From Eubacteriales bacterium (GTDB lineage Bacteria; Bacillota; Clostridia; Lachnospirales; Lachnospiraceae), in contig JAUNPS010000002.1 in assembly GCA_030536575.1 (NCBI GenBank), positions 163,923 through 227,922 of the forward strand: a stretch of DNA of 64,000 bases, in the 5' to 3' direction. Of the stretch, positions 47,969 through 57,340 are shown in pieces. The position numbers and the translations under genes were made by a program. Below the pieces are notes generated by a model. That model was not told the origin of the DNA. It saw only the letters and a program-made list of their open reading frames with translations, and did no database searches. How positions within the stretch are numbered: the stretch's first letter is position 1; every line of letters starts with the position of its first letter.

Positions 47969-47994
47969 AGCCGGAGAGTATCCACCCTCCGGCT
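47969..47994. other. Intercistronic hairpin
   Basis: AGCCGGAG and CTCCGGCT pair between the permease stop and the GH36 start. There is no T run on the minus strand, so it more likely stabilises mRNA ends than terminates. Confidence 0.5.
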
Positions 47995-48003
47995 GTTATT
48001 ATA

Positions 48004-48846
48004 TTATTTTACGGCGCCGTTTACAACACCATTTAAAATTTGTTTCTGGCAGATCAGATAGAAAATCACAATCGGGATCAACGCCAGCAGATACGAGGCA
48101 AAGGCCAGGTTATAATTCGTCCCGAACTGTGTCTGGAACGTAAGCTGTGCCAATGGCAGCGTATTCCGTCCTGTACCGGACATGATGACCAACGGGGTCA
48201 TGACGTCGTTCCAGGTTCCCAGCACGGTCAGCACCGCGACGGTGGCGTGCATGGGTTTCATGATCGGAAAGAGGATATTCCAGTAAGTTTTCCAGGTGGA
48301 AGCCCCGTCCACCCGCGCCGCCTCTTCCAGCGCGATCGGTATGTTTTTCAGATAGCCGGTATAGAGCATCAGGTTCATCGGCATGTAGAACACAATATAC
48401 AGAATGATAACGCCTGCCATATTCCCGATTCCCATCTGGGAAGTCTGTTTTACCAGGGGCATCATCAGGATGGCGAACGGAACGAACATACCGCTTACGA
48501 TATACAGGTATACGAATTTGTATGCCTTGCTGTCCGCCATGCTCCGACCGATCGCATACCCCGCAATGGAATGAATCAGCACGGATAATCCCACCGCCGC
48601 AACGGAGATGATCAAACTGTTTCCAAGAGAGTTCCAGAAATCCGTCACCCGCATAGCCTCCGCGAAATTGCTCAGGCTGAAGGAGGAGGGAAGGGCCAGC
48701 GCGCCCATAATGTCATTGGTCATCTCGGAGGGCTGTTTGAGAGCAATGACAACCGCCATATAAAGCGGGAAAAAGATGGTCACGCAGCCCAAAATCAACA
48801 GAATCGTAATCGGCCAGCTGACCTTTTTGGTATCTTGATTTTCCAT
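48004..48846 (-). CDS. Carbohydrate ABC transporter permease (MalG-like)
   Basis: A 280-residue membrane protein. The ATG at 48844-48846 overlaps the stop of the upstream permease (TAATG), with GGAGGAGC before it; the longer open frame is not used. Six membrane segments; EAA loop EEAARVDGASTWKTYWNILF. It ends LICQKQILNGVVNGAVK, typical for MalG/UgpE-like permeases. It works with the gene at 48846-49718 and the binding protein at 49721-51007 to import a sugar, probably an alpha-galactoside given the GH36 gene next in the operon. No ATPase gene is present. Confidence 0.93.
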   Translation of the reverse strand: MENQDTKKVSWPITILLILGCVTIFFPLYMAVVIALKQPSEMTNDIMGALALPSSFSLSNFAEAMRVTDFWNSLGNSLIISVAAVGLSVLIHSIAGYAIGRSMADSKAYKFVYLYIVSGMFVPFAILMMPLVKQTSQMGIGNMAGVIILYIVFYMPMNLMLYTGYLKNIPIALEEAARVDGASTWKTYWNILFPIMKPMHATVAVLTVLGTWNDVMTPLVIMSGTGRNTLPLAQLTFQTQFGTNYNLAFASYLLALIPIVIFYLICQKQILNGVVNGAVK

Positions 48847-49718
48847 TATAACTGCTCCTCCTTTTTGCTTGATGCCGAAAGCTGAAATACTGAAACGGCT
48901 ACGATCACGACAAAGAATACCACCGCGTTCGCGCTCTGGAAGCCGAACTGGCCGCCGCTCATTCCGTTCTGGTAGATCAGGTAGGAAATGGACTCCGTGC
49001 TCTGGGCCGGGCCGCCTTTGGTCAATGCCATGATCTGGTCGAAGACCATCAGGAAGTTTTTCATGCAAAGCACCATATTAATGGTGAAAAACGGGATGAT
49101 CAGCGGGAAGGTCAGGTGCCGGAATTTCTTCCAGCCCGTCGCACCGTCTAAGGAGCCGGCCTCATAAACGTCTTCCGGCACGGTCTGAAGGCCGGAGATG
49201 TAGATGATGGTGTTCATTGCAACGGACTGCCATGCGCCGACGATCACAATCGCGAACCAGGCGGTGCTGGTGCTGGACAGCATGTTCCGGCTGAGGAAGT
49301 CGCTTCCGATGGCCGTTCCGACGGCTGGCAGGATATAGGTAAAGATAAAGCTGAAAATATAGCCTACAACCAGGCCGCCAAGCACGTTTGGCAGGAAGTA
49401 GATTCCCCGCAGGGCGCTCTTGAATTTAATCCGGCCGTTCAGGCCCAGCGCCAAAATCAGGCTGATGATATTGACAATGATCGTGCAGACAATCGCGTAT
49501 TTGAAGGTGAAGAGGTAGGATCTTCCCACGCGGGCATCCCCGAACAGGTCGATATAGTTGCGCAGGCCCACCCATTCATAACTTCCGTAGCCTTTAAAAT
49601 TCGTAAAACTGTAAATAAAACCTTTGATCAGCGGCAGGGTATTAAAGACGAAGAATAATACCACCACCGGAATTGTGATCAGCAGAAATGTACGTTTTCT
49701 GTCATTTCCCTTTCCCAT
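48846..49718 (-). CDS. Carbohydrate ABC transporter permease (MalF/UgpA-like)
   Basis: A 290-residue membrane protein starting MGKGNDRKRTFLLITIPVVV, two bases behind the stop of the binding-protein gene. Six membrane segments; EAA loop YEAGSLDGATGWKKFRHLTF, where the usual second Ala is Gly. MVFDQIMALTKGGPAQSTES is the typical MalF-like segment before the last membrane helices. Its stop overlaps the next start, so the two permeases are made in step. Confidence 0.93.
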   Translation of the reverse strand: MGKGNDRKRTFLLITIPVVVLFFVFNTLPLIKGFIYSFTNFKGYGSYEWVGLRNYIDLFGDARVGRSYLFTFKYAIVCTIIVNIISLILALGLNGRIKFKSALRGIYFLPNVLGGLVVGYIFSFIFTYILPAVGTAIGSDFLSRNMLSSTSTAWFAIVIVGAWQSVAMNTIIYISGLQTVPEDVYEAGSLDGATGWKKFRHLTFPLIIPFFTINMVLCMKNFLMVFDQIMALTKGGPAQSTESISYLIYQNGMSGGQFGFQSANAVVFFVVIVAVSVFQLSASSKKEEQL

Positions 49719-49720
49719 GT

Positions 49721-51007
49721 TCAGTTACCCCCATTCTCTTCCTGGTATTTCTGTACTTTTCGGATGATATCCCGGTTATAGCGCACCCAATCCGTGTCGA
49801 AGCGGGTCAGGAAGGCTTCGATGTCGCCATCCATCAGGTAGGTCTGGATGATGGCGTCCACGCTCATTTCCGACGGGTAGTAGTGATCCTGGTAGTCGGC
49901 CATCCGGCCTTCTTCGATGAAGGATTTCATTCCGTCCAGCATGGAGGGCAGTTCGAAGTCGCCTTCTTTACAGGGAACCGCGTTCTGGTCGTCTAAGTAA
50001 GCCTGGATGCTTTCGTCTTCCAGCAGGAAGCGTAAGACTTCGTAGGCGGCTTCTTTGTTCTCGCAGTCCGCCATCACGGAGAATTGCAGGTCGACGCCGG
50101 AGTTTAACTGGTTCTCGTCCGGATCGTCGCTTGCCGGGAAGACGAAGGAATCTACGTTCATCTCCGGGTTTACGGACAAGATCTGCGGAACCGCGTAGCT
50201 TCCGATGACGTACATGGCCGATTCGCCTCTGGCAAATGCGGTGCAGGCGTCATTGTAGGAATAACCGTAAGGGTCGTTCTGCGCATACTGAAGCAGCTCA
50301 TAAATCTTTTCCGCCGCTTCCCGGTAAGCTTCTGTGAAAGTGGCCTCGCCGCGGTTTACCTGGGCGCAGATATCGGCCGGAGCCAGGTCGACGCAGATGG
50401 CGTTCCACGGCGCGAGGCAGGTCCAGGTGTCTTTAAAGCCGAAGTACAGCGGGAGCTGGCCGCTGGCCTGGATGGTTTCGCACAGTTCCAGGAATTCCGT
50501 CCAGGTTTCCGGGATTTCCCAGCCGTTTTCCTCGAACATGTCCCGGTTGTACAGGATTCCGGCCGCGTTGGCCACATACGGCACCGCGTAAGTCCCTTCC
50601 GTGGGGACGAATTCCAGGTTTTTATCAATGTCCAGATAGGCCTGCTTGATGCTCGCAAGGCCGTCGAAATCCGAAATGTCCATCAGCATCTCGGAATCCA
50701 GGAAGTTCGAGTAGTTCACGTCTCCGCCGATGCCGATGATGTCCGGCGCGTCTTCTTTGATGAATCGGGTTTTCAGGATGGTCATGGCGTCGTTGGGCGA
50801 CTCGATTTTCAATAGAATGTCGTCGTGAGTTTCGTTGAAGCGCGCTTCAATGGCTTCGAAGGCTTTGACGGCCTCCGGCTTGTACTGTACCAGTTCGATG
50901 ACGGTCTTTCCGTCCTGGGTACTGGAAGATCCGCAGCCGGTCAGAAATAGTCCTGCTGCGACTACAGCCGCCGCCTTCCACACAGCGGATGCTTTTTTTC
51001 TTTTCAT
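49721..51007 (-). CDS. Sugar-binding lipoprotein of an ABC transporter
   Basis: A 428-residue binding protein. Start at MKRKKASAVW with GAGGAT and AGGAG a little further upstream. Signal peptide with lipobox FLTGC, Cys25. The mature protein is a family 1 (MalE-like) solute-binding fold: TVIELVQYKPEAVKAFEAIE near the start, PDIIGIGGDVNYSNFLDSEM in the first lobe, and a Trp-rich cleft (GWEIPETWTEFLELCE, FKDTWTCLAPWNAICVD). Anchored outside the membrane, it hands the sugar to the permeases at 48846-49718 and 48004-48846. First gene of the operon, divergent from the AraC-type regulator at 51323, which likely controls it. Confidence 0.93.
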   Translation of the reverse strand: MKRKKASAVWKAAAVVAAGLFLTGCGSSSTQDGKTVIELVQYKPEAVKAFEAIEARFNETHDDILLKIESPNDAMTILKTRFIKEDAPDIIGIGGDVNYSNFLDSEMLMDISDFDGLASIKQAYLDIDKNLEFVPTEGTYAVPYVANAAGILYNRDMFEENGWEIPETWTEFLELCETIQASGQLPLYFGFKDTWTCLAPWNAICVDLAPADICAQVNRGEATFTEAYREAAEKIYELLQYAQNDPYGYSYNDACTAFARGESAMYVIGSYAVPQILSVNPEMNVDSFVFPASDDPDENQLNSGVDLQFSVMADCENKEAAYEVLRFLLEDESIQAYLDDQNAVPCKEGDFELPSMLDGMKSFIEEGRMADYQDHYYPSEMSVDAIIQTYLMDGDIEAFLTRFDTDWVRYNRDIIRKVQKYQEENGGN

Positions 51008-51214
51008 ATCCTCATACTCCTTTCTTCTTTGCACACGTTCCTTTTTTGCCAGGCGTTTCCTTTTGTCGGATTTCCCATTTTGAGTCCTTTTTCTCCCGGC
51101 ATTTTGTATGTTTTTGTTCTCGTCGCTAAGACAAATACTAGCATTTTACCGGATTATCGTAAATATTCGGATGTGTCCGGTTTTATTCCAAAATGCGGTT
51201 TTCCAAGAATATAG

Positions 51215-51244
51215 TTGCTTAACCTACCCATTATGGTATATAAT
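51215..51244 (+). promoter_or_regulatory. Promoter of the AraC-type gene
   Basis: TTGCTT (51215-51220), 18 bases, TATAAT (51239-51244), about 75 bases before the start codon. The 315-base divergent region (51008-51322) must also hold the promoter of the leftward transporter operon, which I could not place. Confidence 0.55.
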
Positions 51245-51322
51245 AGAGATAATTCTAAAATTTTCGTGAAATCCATACAAAAAAGGATTCTTCCTTTTAT
51301 GCACAGTTACCAAGGAGGCTTT

Positions 51323-52183
51323 ATGAAAGACGTTCTTTTTTCGGTCTTCCAGGACCAGCGCTTTATGGATCTGACCCTTTATCAGTTCGGATATGAAAAA
51401 TGCCTGCCCCTGCACTCGTTCGGACCCTGTGTGCGGAACCACTATCTGTTCCACTATATTATTTCCGGAAAAGGGGTTCTCCACTCAGACGATCCGGAGC
51501 ATCATACAATCACCCATCACCTTTCGATGGACATGGGATTTTTGATCGAGCCAGGCGTCGCGAATTTTTACATTGCAGACAAAGACGAGCCCTGGGAATA
51601 TATCTGGGTAGAATTCGGCGGACTGCGGGCGAAGGAGTTCCTGGCCGCGGCCGGGCTTTCCTATGAGACTCCGGTTTATAATCCGGACACGCCGACCCAC
51701 GGGCACGCCTTGCAGGAGGAGATGTTCCAGATCCTGAACGGCTCCAGCACGTCGCCCCTCGCCCGGATCGGCCATCTCTACCTGTTCATGGATAAGCTGA
51801 TCTCCTCTTCCACCGCCCACAAGCAGCTTCAGGGCGGAAAGCTCAGCGAATTTTACGCCCGCGAGACCATTTCCTTTATCGAGCAGTATTATAATCAGAA
51901 CATTACCGTCCTGGACATGGCGAACCGCTGCAATCTGGACCGGAGTTATTTCGGGAAGGTTTTTAAGGAGACGGTGGGGCAGTCGCCGCAGGAGTTTTTG
52001 ATTCAGTACCGGATGAGTAAGGCGGCGGAGGCGCTGTCGCTGACGGACCGGCCGATTGGCGAGATCGGGGTTTCGGTGGGGTATCCGAATCAGCTGCATT
52101 TTTCGAGGGCGTTTAAGAATGCGTATGGGGTGGCGCCGAGGGAGTACCGGCAGATGAACCGGTTGAAAGATGTGAAGAAATAG
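51323..52183 (+). CDS. AraC-family regulator with cupin sensor
   Basis: A 286-residue regulator. CAAGGAGGCTTT fixes the ATG at 51323; the open frame begins earlier without a ribosome site. Residues about 10-160 form a cupin-type sugar-binding domain (PLHSFGPCVRNHYLFHYIIS, GFLIEPGVANFYIADKDEPW, EYIWVEFGG). The C-terminal 100 residues hold two AraC helix-turn-helix units, ITVLDMANRCNLDRSYFGKV and IGEIGVSVGYPNQLHFSRAF, then APREYRQMN. This is the MsmR/RafR style of regulator that activates alpha-galactoside uptake genes when the sugar binds. It is divergent from the GH36 transporter operon, its probable target, and ends at a terminator shared with the GH3 gene. Confidence 0.92.
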   Translation: MKDVLFSVFQDQRFMDLTLYQFGYEKCLPLHSFGPCVRNHYLFHYIISGKGVLHSDDPEHHTITHHLSMDMGFLIEPGVANFYIADKDEPWEYIWVEFGGLRAKEFLAAAGLSYETPVYNPDTPTHGHALQEEMFQILNGSSTSPLARIGHLYLFMDKLISSSTAHKQLQGGKLSEFYARETISFIEQYYNQNITVLDMANRCNLDRSYFGKVFKETVGQSPQEFLIQYRMSKAAEALSLTDRPIGEIGVSVGYPNQLHFSRAFKNAYGVAPREYRQMNRLKDVKK

Positions 52184-52192
52184 ACAAGGAAA

Positions 52193-52231
52193 AGGCTGGC
52201 GTACCTGATTTTTATTCAGATACGCCAGCCT
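52193..52231. terminator. Bidirectional terminator
   Basis: AGGCTGGCGTACCTGA and TCAGATACGCCAGCCT form a 15-bp stem with one mismatch around TTTTTAT. It lies between the convergent AraC-type and GH3 genes. Confidence 0.85.
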
Positions 52232-52232
52232 C

Positions 52233-54506
52233 TTAGTTCTCATTCAGCATCCGCACGATCTCTTCCACCTGCTCCATCGACAGGCTCCCAAATCCCGCCA
52301 GCGCCCCCAGCGGCATCTCCAAAAACATCGCCTGCTGCATCTGCTCCGCCCCTTCACCCAGGGCTTCCATCTGCGATTCCTGCTCAGCCTTCCTGTCCTC
52401 TCCCGCGGCCATGATCTGCTCCAGCACCTTCCGCCCTCTGGCCGTCTTCCTCAGGCTTCCAATCGGCGACTGCATCGAATAAAAGCAGGGCAATTCTACA
52501 GTTCCTTCCACCTGTACCGACTGGCTCAAACGGATATCCCGGCTGGAAGCCCCGATTTCAATCACAAACTCCCCGCTCTCCACAAACCAGTCCGAAATCT
52601 GCGTCTCATAATACGCAAAACTCCGCTTATCCAAGGTAAACGAAACCGCCTTTTCTTCGCCCGGCTCCAAATCCACCTTCGCGAACCCCTTCAGCTCCCG
52701 CACCGGACGCCCTACCGTGCTCTCCACGTCCCGCACATAAAGCTGCACGGCTTCCTTCCCCGCGCGGCTTCCCGTATTCTTCACCTTGCAGGATACCCGA
52801 AGCGTTTCCTGATCCGTCATGGACGCCTTCTCCAGCTTCAAATCCCGGTACGCAAACGTTGTATACGACAGCCCATGCCCAAACGGGAAACGAACCTCCA
52901 TCTTTTTCTTATCATAATACCGGTAGCCGATGTAAACATCCTCCCGGTAATTCACCGAGCCGTCCACTCCAGGGAAATTCAGGTAAGACGGATTATCTTC
53001 CAGCTTCAGCGGCCACGTCTCCGCCAGCTTCCCGCAGGGATTCTTCTCCCCATAAAGAAGCTCCGCCGCAGCCCGGCCAACCTCCTGCCCGCCAAGGTAC
53101 ATACACAAAATCGCCTTCGCCTTGTCCGCCCACGGCAGACACATGGTCGCACCGCCATGCAGCACCACCACAACCTGTTCCTGCACCCGGCACACCGCCT
53201 CGATCAGCGCATTCTGATTTTCCGGCAGATCCAAATGCTTCCGGTCAAAGCCCTCCGACTCAAACGAATCCGGCAGCCCCGCAAAGATCACCGCCACATC
53301 CGCCTTCTTCGCCAGCTCCACAGCCTCCTCCATCAGCGTCGCATCCGGCTTCGTCTCTCTGGGTTCGAAGCCCTTCGCATAAGAAACCGAAACGCCTTCC
53401 TGCCCGTGCAGCGCATCCAGCACACTTGTCACTTCCGCCACATTGATATGACTGCTCCCGCTTCCCTGATAACGCGGTTTCTCCGCGAAAGCGCCGATGA
53501 ACGCCGCCCGCGCCTCCTTTTTCAGCGGCAATGCGCCGTCATTTTTCAACAGAACCGCACATTGGGCCGCCAGCTCCCCGCTGAGCTTCGCACATTCCTT
53601 CCGGTCAATGGACGCCTCCAGCCGCTGGTTTTCCGCCGCGTCGCAGATGAACTGCAAAATATCCAGGATCACCGCATCCAGCTCTTTTTCTGTCAGTTCC
53701 CCGCTTTCCAGAGCCTTTTTCAGGGCCTCTTCGTGCGCGCCGTACCCGCCCGGCATCACCAGGTTCAGCCCGGCCTTCACACCTTTGGCCGCATCCTTCG
53801 CTGCGCCCCAGTCCGTCACCACAAAGCCTTCAAATCCCCACTCTTCCCGCAGAATATCCGTGAGGAGCTTCTTATTTTCCGAGCAGAATACTCCGTTAAT
53901 CGCATTGTAAGCGCACATCACACTCCGGGTCTTCCCCTCTTTCACCGCCATCTCGAACGCAGGCAGATAGATTTCCCGTAAAGTCCGCTCGTCCATATTC
54001 GAAGAACCGCTCATCCGCTGCGTCTCCTGATTATTGGCAGCGAAATGCTTCACGCAGGCCGAAATGCCTTTGCCCTGAAGGCTTCGCACATATTCCGCCG
54101 CAAGCTTCCCCGCCAGATACGGGTCTTCGCTGAAATACTCGAAATTCCGCCCGCAAAGAGGGCTTCGCTTCATATTCAGCCCCGGCCCCAGCAGCATTCC
54201 CACCTGCTCCGCCTGACATTCCTCGCCCAGGGCTTCCCCCAGCGCCTTTAACACCTCCGTGTCAAAACTGGCCGCCAACGCGGACGCCGAAGGATAGCAG
54301 ACCGTCGAAATGCTGTCATTGATCCCCAGATGGTCGCCCTGGCCTTCCTGCTTGCGCAGCCCATGGGGCCCGTCGCACATCATCACCGGGGCCAGCCCCG
54401 CCTTCTCAACGCCTTCCGTATGCCAGAAATCATGGCCGGAACAAAGCGCAATCTTCTCCTCCAGCGTCAGCATTTCCAGGATTTTTTTCGGTTCCTTTTT
54501 TACCAT
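52233..54506 (-). CDS. Glycoside hydrolase family 3 enzyme
   Basis: A 757-residue cytoplasmic enzyme; AAAAGGAGAAGGTT precedes the ATG. TIM barrel with MCDGPHGLRKQ, RSPLCGRNFEYFSEDPYLAG, KHFAANNQETQRMSGSSNMD and the nucleophile Asp232 in VTDWGA. The second domain carries FESEGFDRKHLDLPENQNAL with the likely acid/base region, and a fibronectin-III-like domain starts at FPFGHGLSYTTFAY. An extra C-terminal tail of about 100 residues (from LPCFYSMQSPIGSLRKTARG) is helical and Met/Glu-rich, as in beta-glucosidase/beta-xylosidase enzymes of Clostridia. With the GH43 gene upstream in the same operon (25 bases apart), removal of xylose or arabinose-linked glucose is plausible; the exact sugar cannot be told. 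Confidence 0.92.
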   Translation of the reverse strand: MVKKEPKKILEMLTLEEKIALCSGHDFWHTEGVEKAGLAPVMMCDGPHGLRKQEGQGDHLGINDSISTVCYPSASALAASFDTEVLKALGEALGEECQAEQVGMLLGPGLNMKRSPLCGRNFEYFSEDPYLAGKLAAEYVRSLQGKGISACVKHFAANNQETQRMSGSSNMDERTLREIYLPAFEMAVKEGKTRSVMCAYNAINGVFCSENKKLLTDILREEWGFEGFVVTDWGAAKDAAKGVKAGLNLVMPGGYGAHEEALKKALESGELTEKELDAVILDILQFICDAAENQRLEASIDRKECAKLSGELAAQCAVLLKNDGALPLKKEARAAFIGAFAEKPRYQGSGSSHINVAEVTSVLDALHGQEGVSVSYAKGFEPRETKPDATLMEEAVELAKKADVAVIFAGLPDSFESEGFDRKHLDLPENQNALIEAVCRVQEQVVVVLHGGATMCLPWADKAKAILCMYLGGQEVGRAAAELLYGEKNPCGKLAETWPLKLEDNPSYLNFPGVDGSVNYREDVYIGYRYYDKKKMEVRFPFGHGLSYTTFAYRDLKLEKASMTDQETLRVSCKVKNTGSRAGKEAVQLYVRDVESTVGRPVRELKGFAKVDLEPGEEKAVSFTLDKRSFAYYETQISDWFVESGEFVIEIGASSRDIRLSQSVQVEGTVELPCFYSMQSPIGSLRKTARGRKVLEQIMAAGEDRKAEQESQMEALGEGAEQMQQAMFLEMPLGALAGFGSLSMEQVEEIVRMLNEN

Positions 54507-54531
54507 AACCTTCTCCTTTTCTTCTCCGGAA

Positions 54532-56325
54532 CTACAGTTTCTTTACCGTTCCCTCCGTAATCCCATTTTCATTAAACGCGTCCACACGCACGTAATACTC
54601 CCGGCCTTCCACCAGAGCGCCCACCCGCTGTTTCGTTCCGAACAGCAAATAGCTGTGATAAAGCTTCTCCGGTGCGCTTCCCCACAGGATGTTGTATCCC
54701 ATGGCGTCTGTCGGCGCAATGTCCACTTCCATATCGATTCCATTCGTCCGCACCGCCGTAAATTCCGGCGCTTCCGGCTTCGCCCCGTCTCCTTTTCCAA
54801 AAACACGGAACCCGGAAATGCAGGGATTCAGCCCATACGGGATTTCTAAAATCGTAAGCTTCAAAAACCGCACCTGTTCTCCGCTTTCCCATACTTTCAG
54901 ACTGTGGGGCAGATCCGTTTCCGTCTCTGACTGATCCCAGAGCATTCGATACGTTTCCCCATCCGCAGATCCTTCCACCGTAAACCGGGTCACATGGGGA
55001 TGTTCCTCAATGTAGCGCGGCTGCGTAATCTCTACAATTTCCCCCGGAACCGGGATATCGATGTGGTCGTCCGCAAAATTCACCTGCACCGCATGCACAT
55101 CGTATACCTTTCCGAGATCCAGCAGCAGCCATTCGCCCGGCTTACAGTCCGCCGCTCTCCACCAGTTCTGCACATTTTCATTTACCGCCAGCTCCGGCCC
55201 TTTCCCCTCTTCCATCGAGGACGCCGTAACGGTCTTTCCATAGCTTAACAGATACCATTCCGGGTCGCGCCAGGGATCCATTTCCGCCTGTTCCACCGCG
55301 CAGGGCCAGTCGCCGTAGCGCTGATTGCAGAACAATTCGCCGTCCGCATCCATTCCGGCAGGCCAAAGGCCGACTCGGCGCTCCATGCTGTGATTGACGC
55401 TGATCCGCATCGTCGCCGCATGCCAGAGATTCCCGTTTTTATCCTGCATGGTGGAGCCATGTCCGGCTCCCGGAAGGAATCCGCCGGGTTTATAGGAGTA
55501 GGGGTTGTTTTCCGCCAGCGTAAAGGGGCCAAGGGGCGAATCGGACACGTAAACGCCGTCCCCGTAGACATTGTATTCCGCACCGGAAAAGGCATATTGC
55601 AGATAATATTTCCCCTGGAATTTATCCATCCAGGCTCCCTCAATAAACGGCGCTTTGCTGACAAAGCTCTTCATCATGCCCTGAAGCTCCTTGGGGATCT
55701 CTTCCAGCTTTCCGCCTGCCCGCCGGACAAAATCCTGAAAAGCCTCCTCCAGCTCTTCGCCCTGCAGGGGCAGAATCGCGTTATCCTCTCCCACGCGCTC
55801 ATATCCCTGGGTATAGGGTTTTCCCTCGATCAGCCCTTTCGGCTCTCCAAGGGGACGCATGGTCTCCGGATTCATTTCCACTCCGTAAATCGGCGTATTG
55901 TTCGAGCAGCCCCAGTAAAAATACACGCGGCCGTCCTCGTCCACAAACAGGTTCGGATCCCAAAAATCAAAGGTTCCTTCGATCTTTTCGTAGGGGCCGT
56001 TCACCACATCCTTCGTCCGGTAGAAATCGCAGGGTTCCCCGCGCTTCGACGCGGAAAAGTAAACGTAATCCCCGATCACCCGCACATCGGGCGCGTAGTC
56101 GTAAAGGGGAAGATTGTCCGGAAGGCGATGATAGTCCCAGTGCACCATGTCGTCCGAAGACCATACCCCCAGCGTCATGGATGCGAAGATATAATACGTT
56201 CCCTGGAAGGTGATCATCGAAGGGTCGGCCGCCTCTCTTGCCACCTGGATTTCCCCGCTTCCGTAAACGTCCCGGTTAAACTGATAACGATAGGTTACAT
56301 TGATTGGATTGCAGTAGTATTCCAT
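54532..56325 (-). CDS. GH43 family enzyme with discoidin-like and fibronectin-III domains
   Basis: A 597-residue enzyme without signal peptide; AAAAGGAG before the ATG at 56323-56325. The five-bladed propeller (1 to about 370) carries the GH43 triad: Asp34 in REAADPSM (base), Asp123 in FWDPNLF and Glu229 in FIEGAW (acid). GPGxGHGS-like GAGHGS also occurs. Residues about 375-510 resemble a discoidin/F5-8 carbohydrate-binding module (GKTVTASSMEEGKGPELAVN, DNWWRAADC-like, LLLDLGKVYDVHAVQV). The last 80 residues are a fibronectin-III domain. GH43 enzymes act as beta-xylosidases or alpha-arabinofuranosidases. Binding modules in a protein without an export signal are a little unusual. Operon with the GH3 gene downstream. 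Confidence 0.9.
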   Translation of the reverse strand: MEYYCNPINVTYRYQFNRDVYGSGEIQVAREAADPSMITFQGTYYIFASMTLGVWSSDDMVHWDYHRLPDNLPLYDYAPDVRVIGDYVYFSASKRGEPCDFYRTKDVVNGPYEKIEGTFDFWDPNLFVDEDGRVYFYWGCSNNTPIYGVEMNPETMRPLGEPKGLIEGKPYTQGYERVGEDNAILPLQGEELEEAFQDFVRRAGGKLEEIPKELQGMMKSFVSKAPFIEGAWMDKFQGKYYLQYAFSGAEYNVYGDGVYVSDSPLGPFTLAENNPYSYKPGGFLPGAGHGSTMQDKNGNLWHAATMRISVNHSMERRVGLWPAGMDADGELFCNQRYGDWPCAVEQAEMDPWRDPEWYLLSYGKTVTASSMEEGKGPELAVNENVQNWWRAADCKPGEWLLLDLGKVYDVHAVQVNFADDHIDIPVPGEIVEITQPRYIEEHPHVTRFTVEGSADGETYRMLWDQSETETDLPHSLKVWESGEQVRFLKLTILEIPYGLNPCISGFRVFGKGDGAKPEAPEFTAVRTNGIDMEVDIAPTDAMGYNILWGSAPEKLYHSYLLFGTKQRVGALVEGREYYVRVDAFNENGITEGTVKKL

Positions 56326-56337
56326 CTTTTTTCTCCT

Positions 56338-56583
56338 TTTCATTCTTCCGGACTCAGCCGGTCAAACACCCGCCGCCACAGCGCCAGCAGCGCCGCACTG
56401 TAGGGCAGAAATCCGATCGCAGTCCGAAAGGTATTTTTCAGCGTGGTTTTTATAGGATTATCATACCATGCCTGTTAGAAAAACAAAAGCATGAGCATCA
56501 ATGCAGCTGCCAAAAGCATTGCCCCAAAGAGCGCCGTCCCGGCCATCCCCGCCGCGCCTCCGATCTTCCCGAAAATCCAACGC
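56338..56583 (-). pseudogene. Possible remnant of a YesL-like membrane protein gene
   Basis: One minus-strand frame reads FGKIGGAAGMAGTALFGAML and LAAALMLMLLFF, meets TAA, then continues QAWYDNPIKTTLKNTFRTAI and GFLPYSAALLAL to a TGA just before the GH43 ribosome site. The second part is like the NTLKNALLLAIGFLP segment of DUF624 proteins. No intact gene is seen in 56326-56676. Weak assignment. Confidence 0.3.
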
Positions 56584-56676
56584 TTGTCTTTTCTTTCTGG
56601 TTCTATTATACTGAGAAGAAACGGGCGGGTACAACCATCATCGTCCGACATTTGTTGGATTTTTGGAGGGATACGA

Positions 56677-57264
56677 ATGAATAAGAAGGAAAATGTGGGG
56701 TTTCAGAAAACGCATCAGGCGATTAAGGACTGTCTGCTGGAGATGCTTCAGACGAAGCCGCTTCGGGACATTACGATTCAGGCGCTCTGCATGACAGTGA
56801 AAATAAATCGTTCTACCTTTTACGCCCATTTTGAGGATATCTATGACGTTTTGTCGCAGATCAGCCGGGATCTGGATCAGCAGCTTCTCGAAGCGTATGC
56901 GCGCGCCGAGTTTTCCTCTGCCTTTCAGAGCGAGGAATATATTCTGGTTCTGCTGGAGCATCTGAAAAGGAATCGACGGTTTTACTGCGTTCTGCTTGGT
57001 GATCCGGAGAATCCGATTGTTCGGAAGTATATGGAGCAGCTTCTTCAGTTGTCGAAGGAGACGCCTGTTTACCCGCCGCATATGCCGCCGCGGGTTATTG
57101 AGTATTATTTTGAGTTTATGCGGGCGGGGTTTTTGAGTGTTGTCAAGCATTGGCTGGATGAGCGGTGTCCGGAAACGCCGGGGGAAATGGCGGAGATTTT
57201 GGCGAATTTGAGGCCGGCATATCAGGATGAGGTGTTGGCGTCGCTTGTGGGGGCGGAGACGTGA
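56677..57264 (+). CDS. TetR-family regulator
   Basis: A 195-residue regulator; TTGGAGGGATACGA precedes the ATG at 56677, while the longer open frame has no ribosome site. Helix-turn-helix: FQKTHQAIKDCLLEMLQTKP, then LRDITIQALCMTVKINRSTF and YAHFEDIYDVLSQI. The rest is a TetR_C-type helical domain with HMPPRVIEYYFEFMRAGFLS and VVKHWLDERCPE. It is divergent from the GH43-GH3 operon (351 bases between starts) and may control it, although TetR regulators of hydrolase genes are not common. The next gene on the strand starts 76 bases on. Confidence 0.88.
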   Translation: MNKKENVGFQKTHQAIKDCLLEMLQTKPLRDITIQALCMTVKINRSTFYAHFEDIYDVLSQISRDLDQQLLEAYARAEFSSAFQSEEYILVLLEHLKRNRRFYCVLLGDPENPIVRKYMEQLLQLSKETPVYPPHMPPRVIEYYFEFMRAGFLSVVKHWLDERCPETPGEMAEILANLRPAYQDEVLASLVGAET

Positions 57265-57340
57265 GGGGTTTATGAATCGCTGATTATTTGCTACAATAAA
57301 CATGCGCGAGAACAGGCGAATGAAGGAAAGGAGTCTTTCT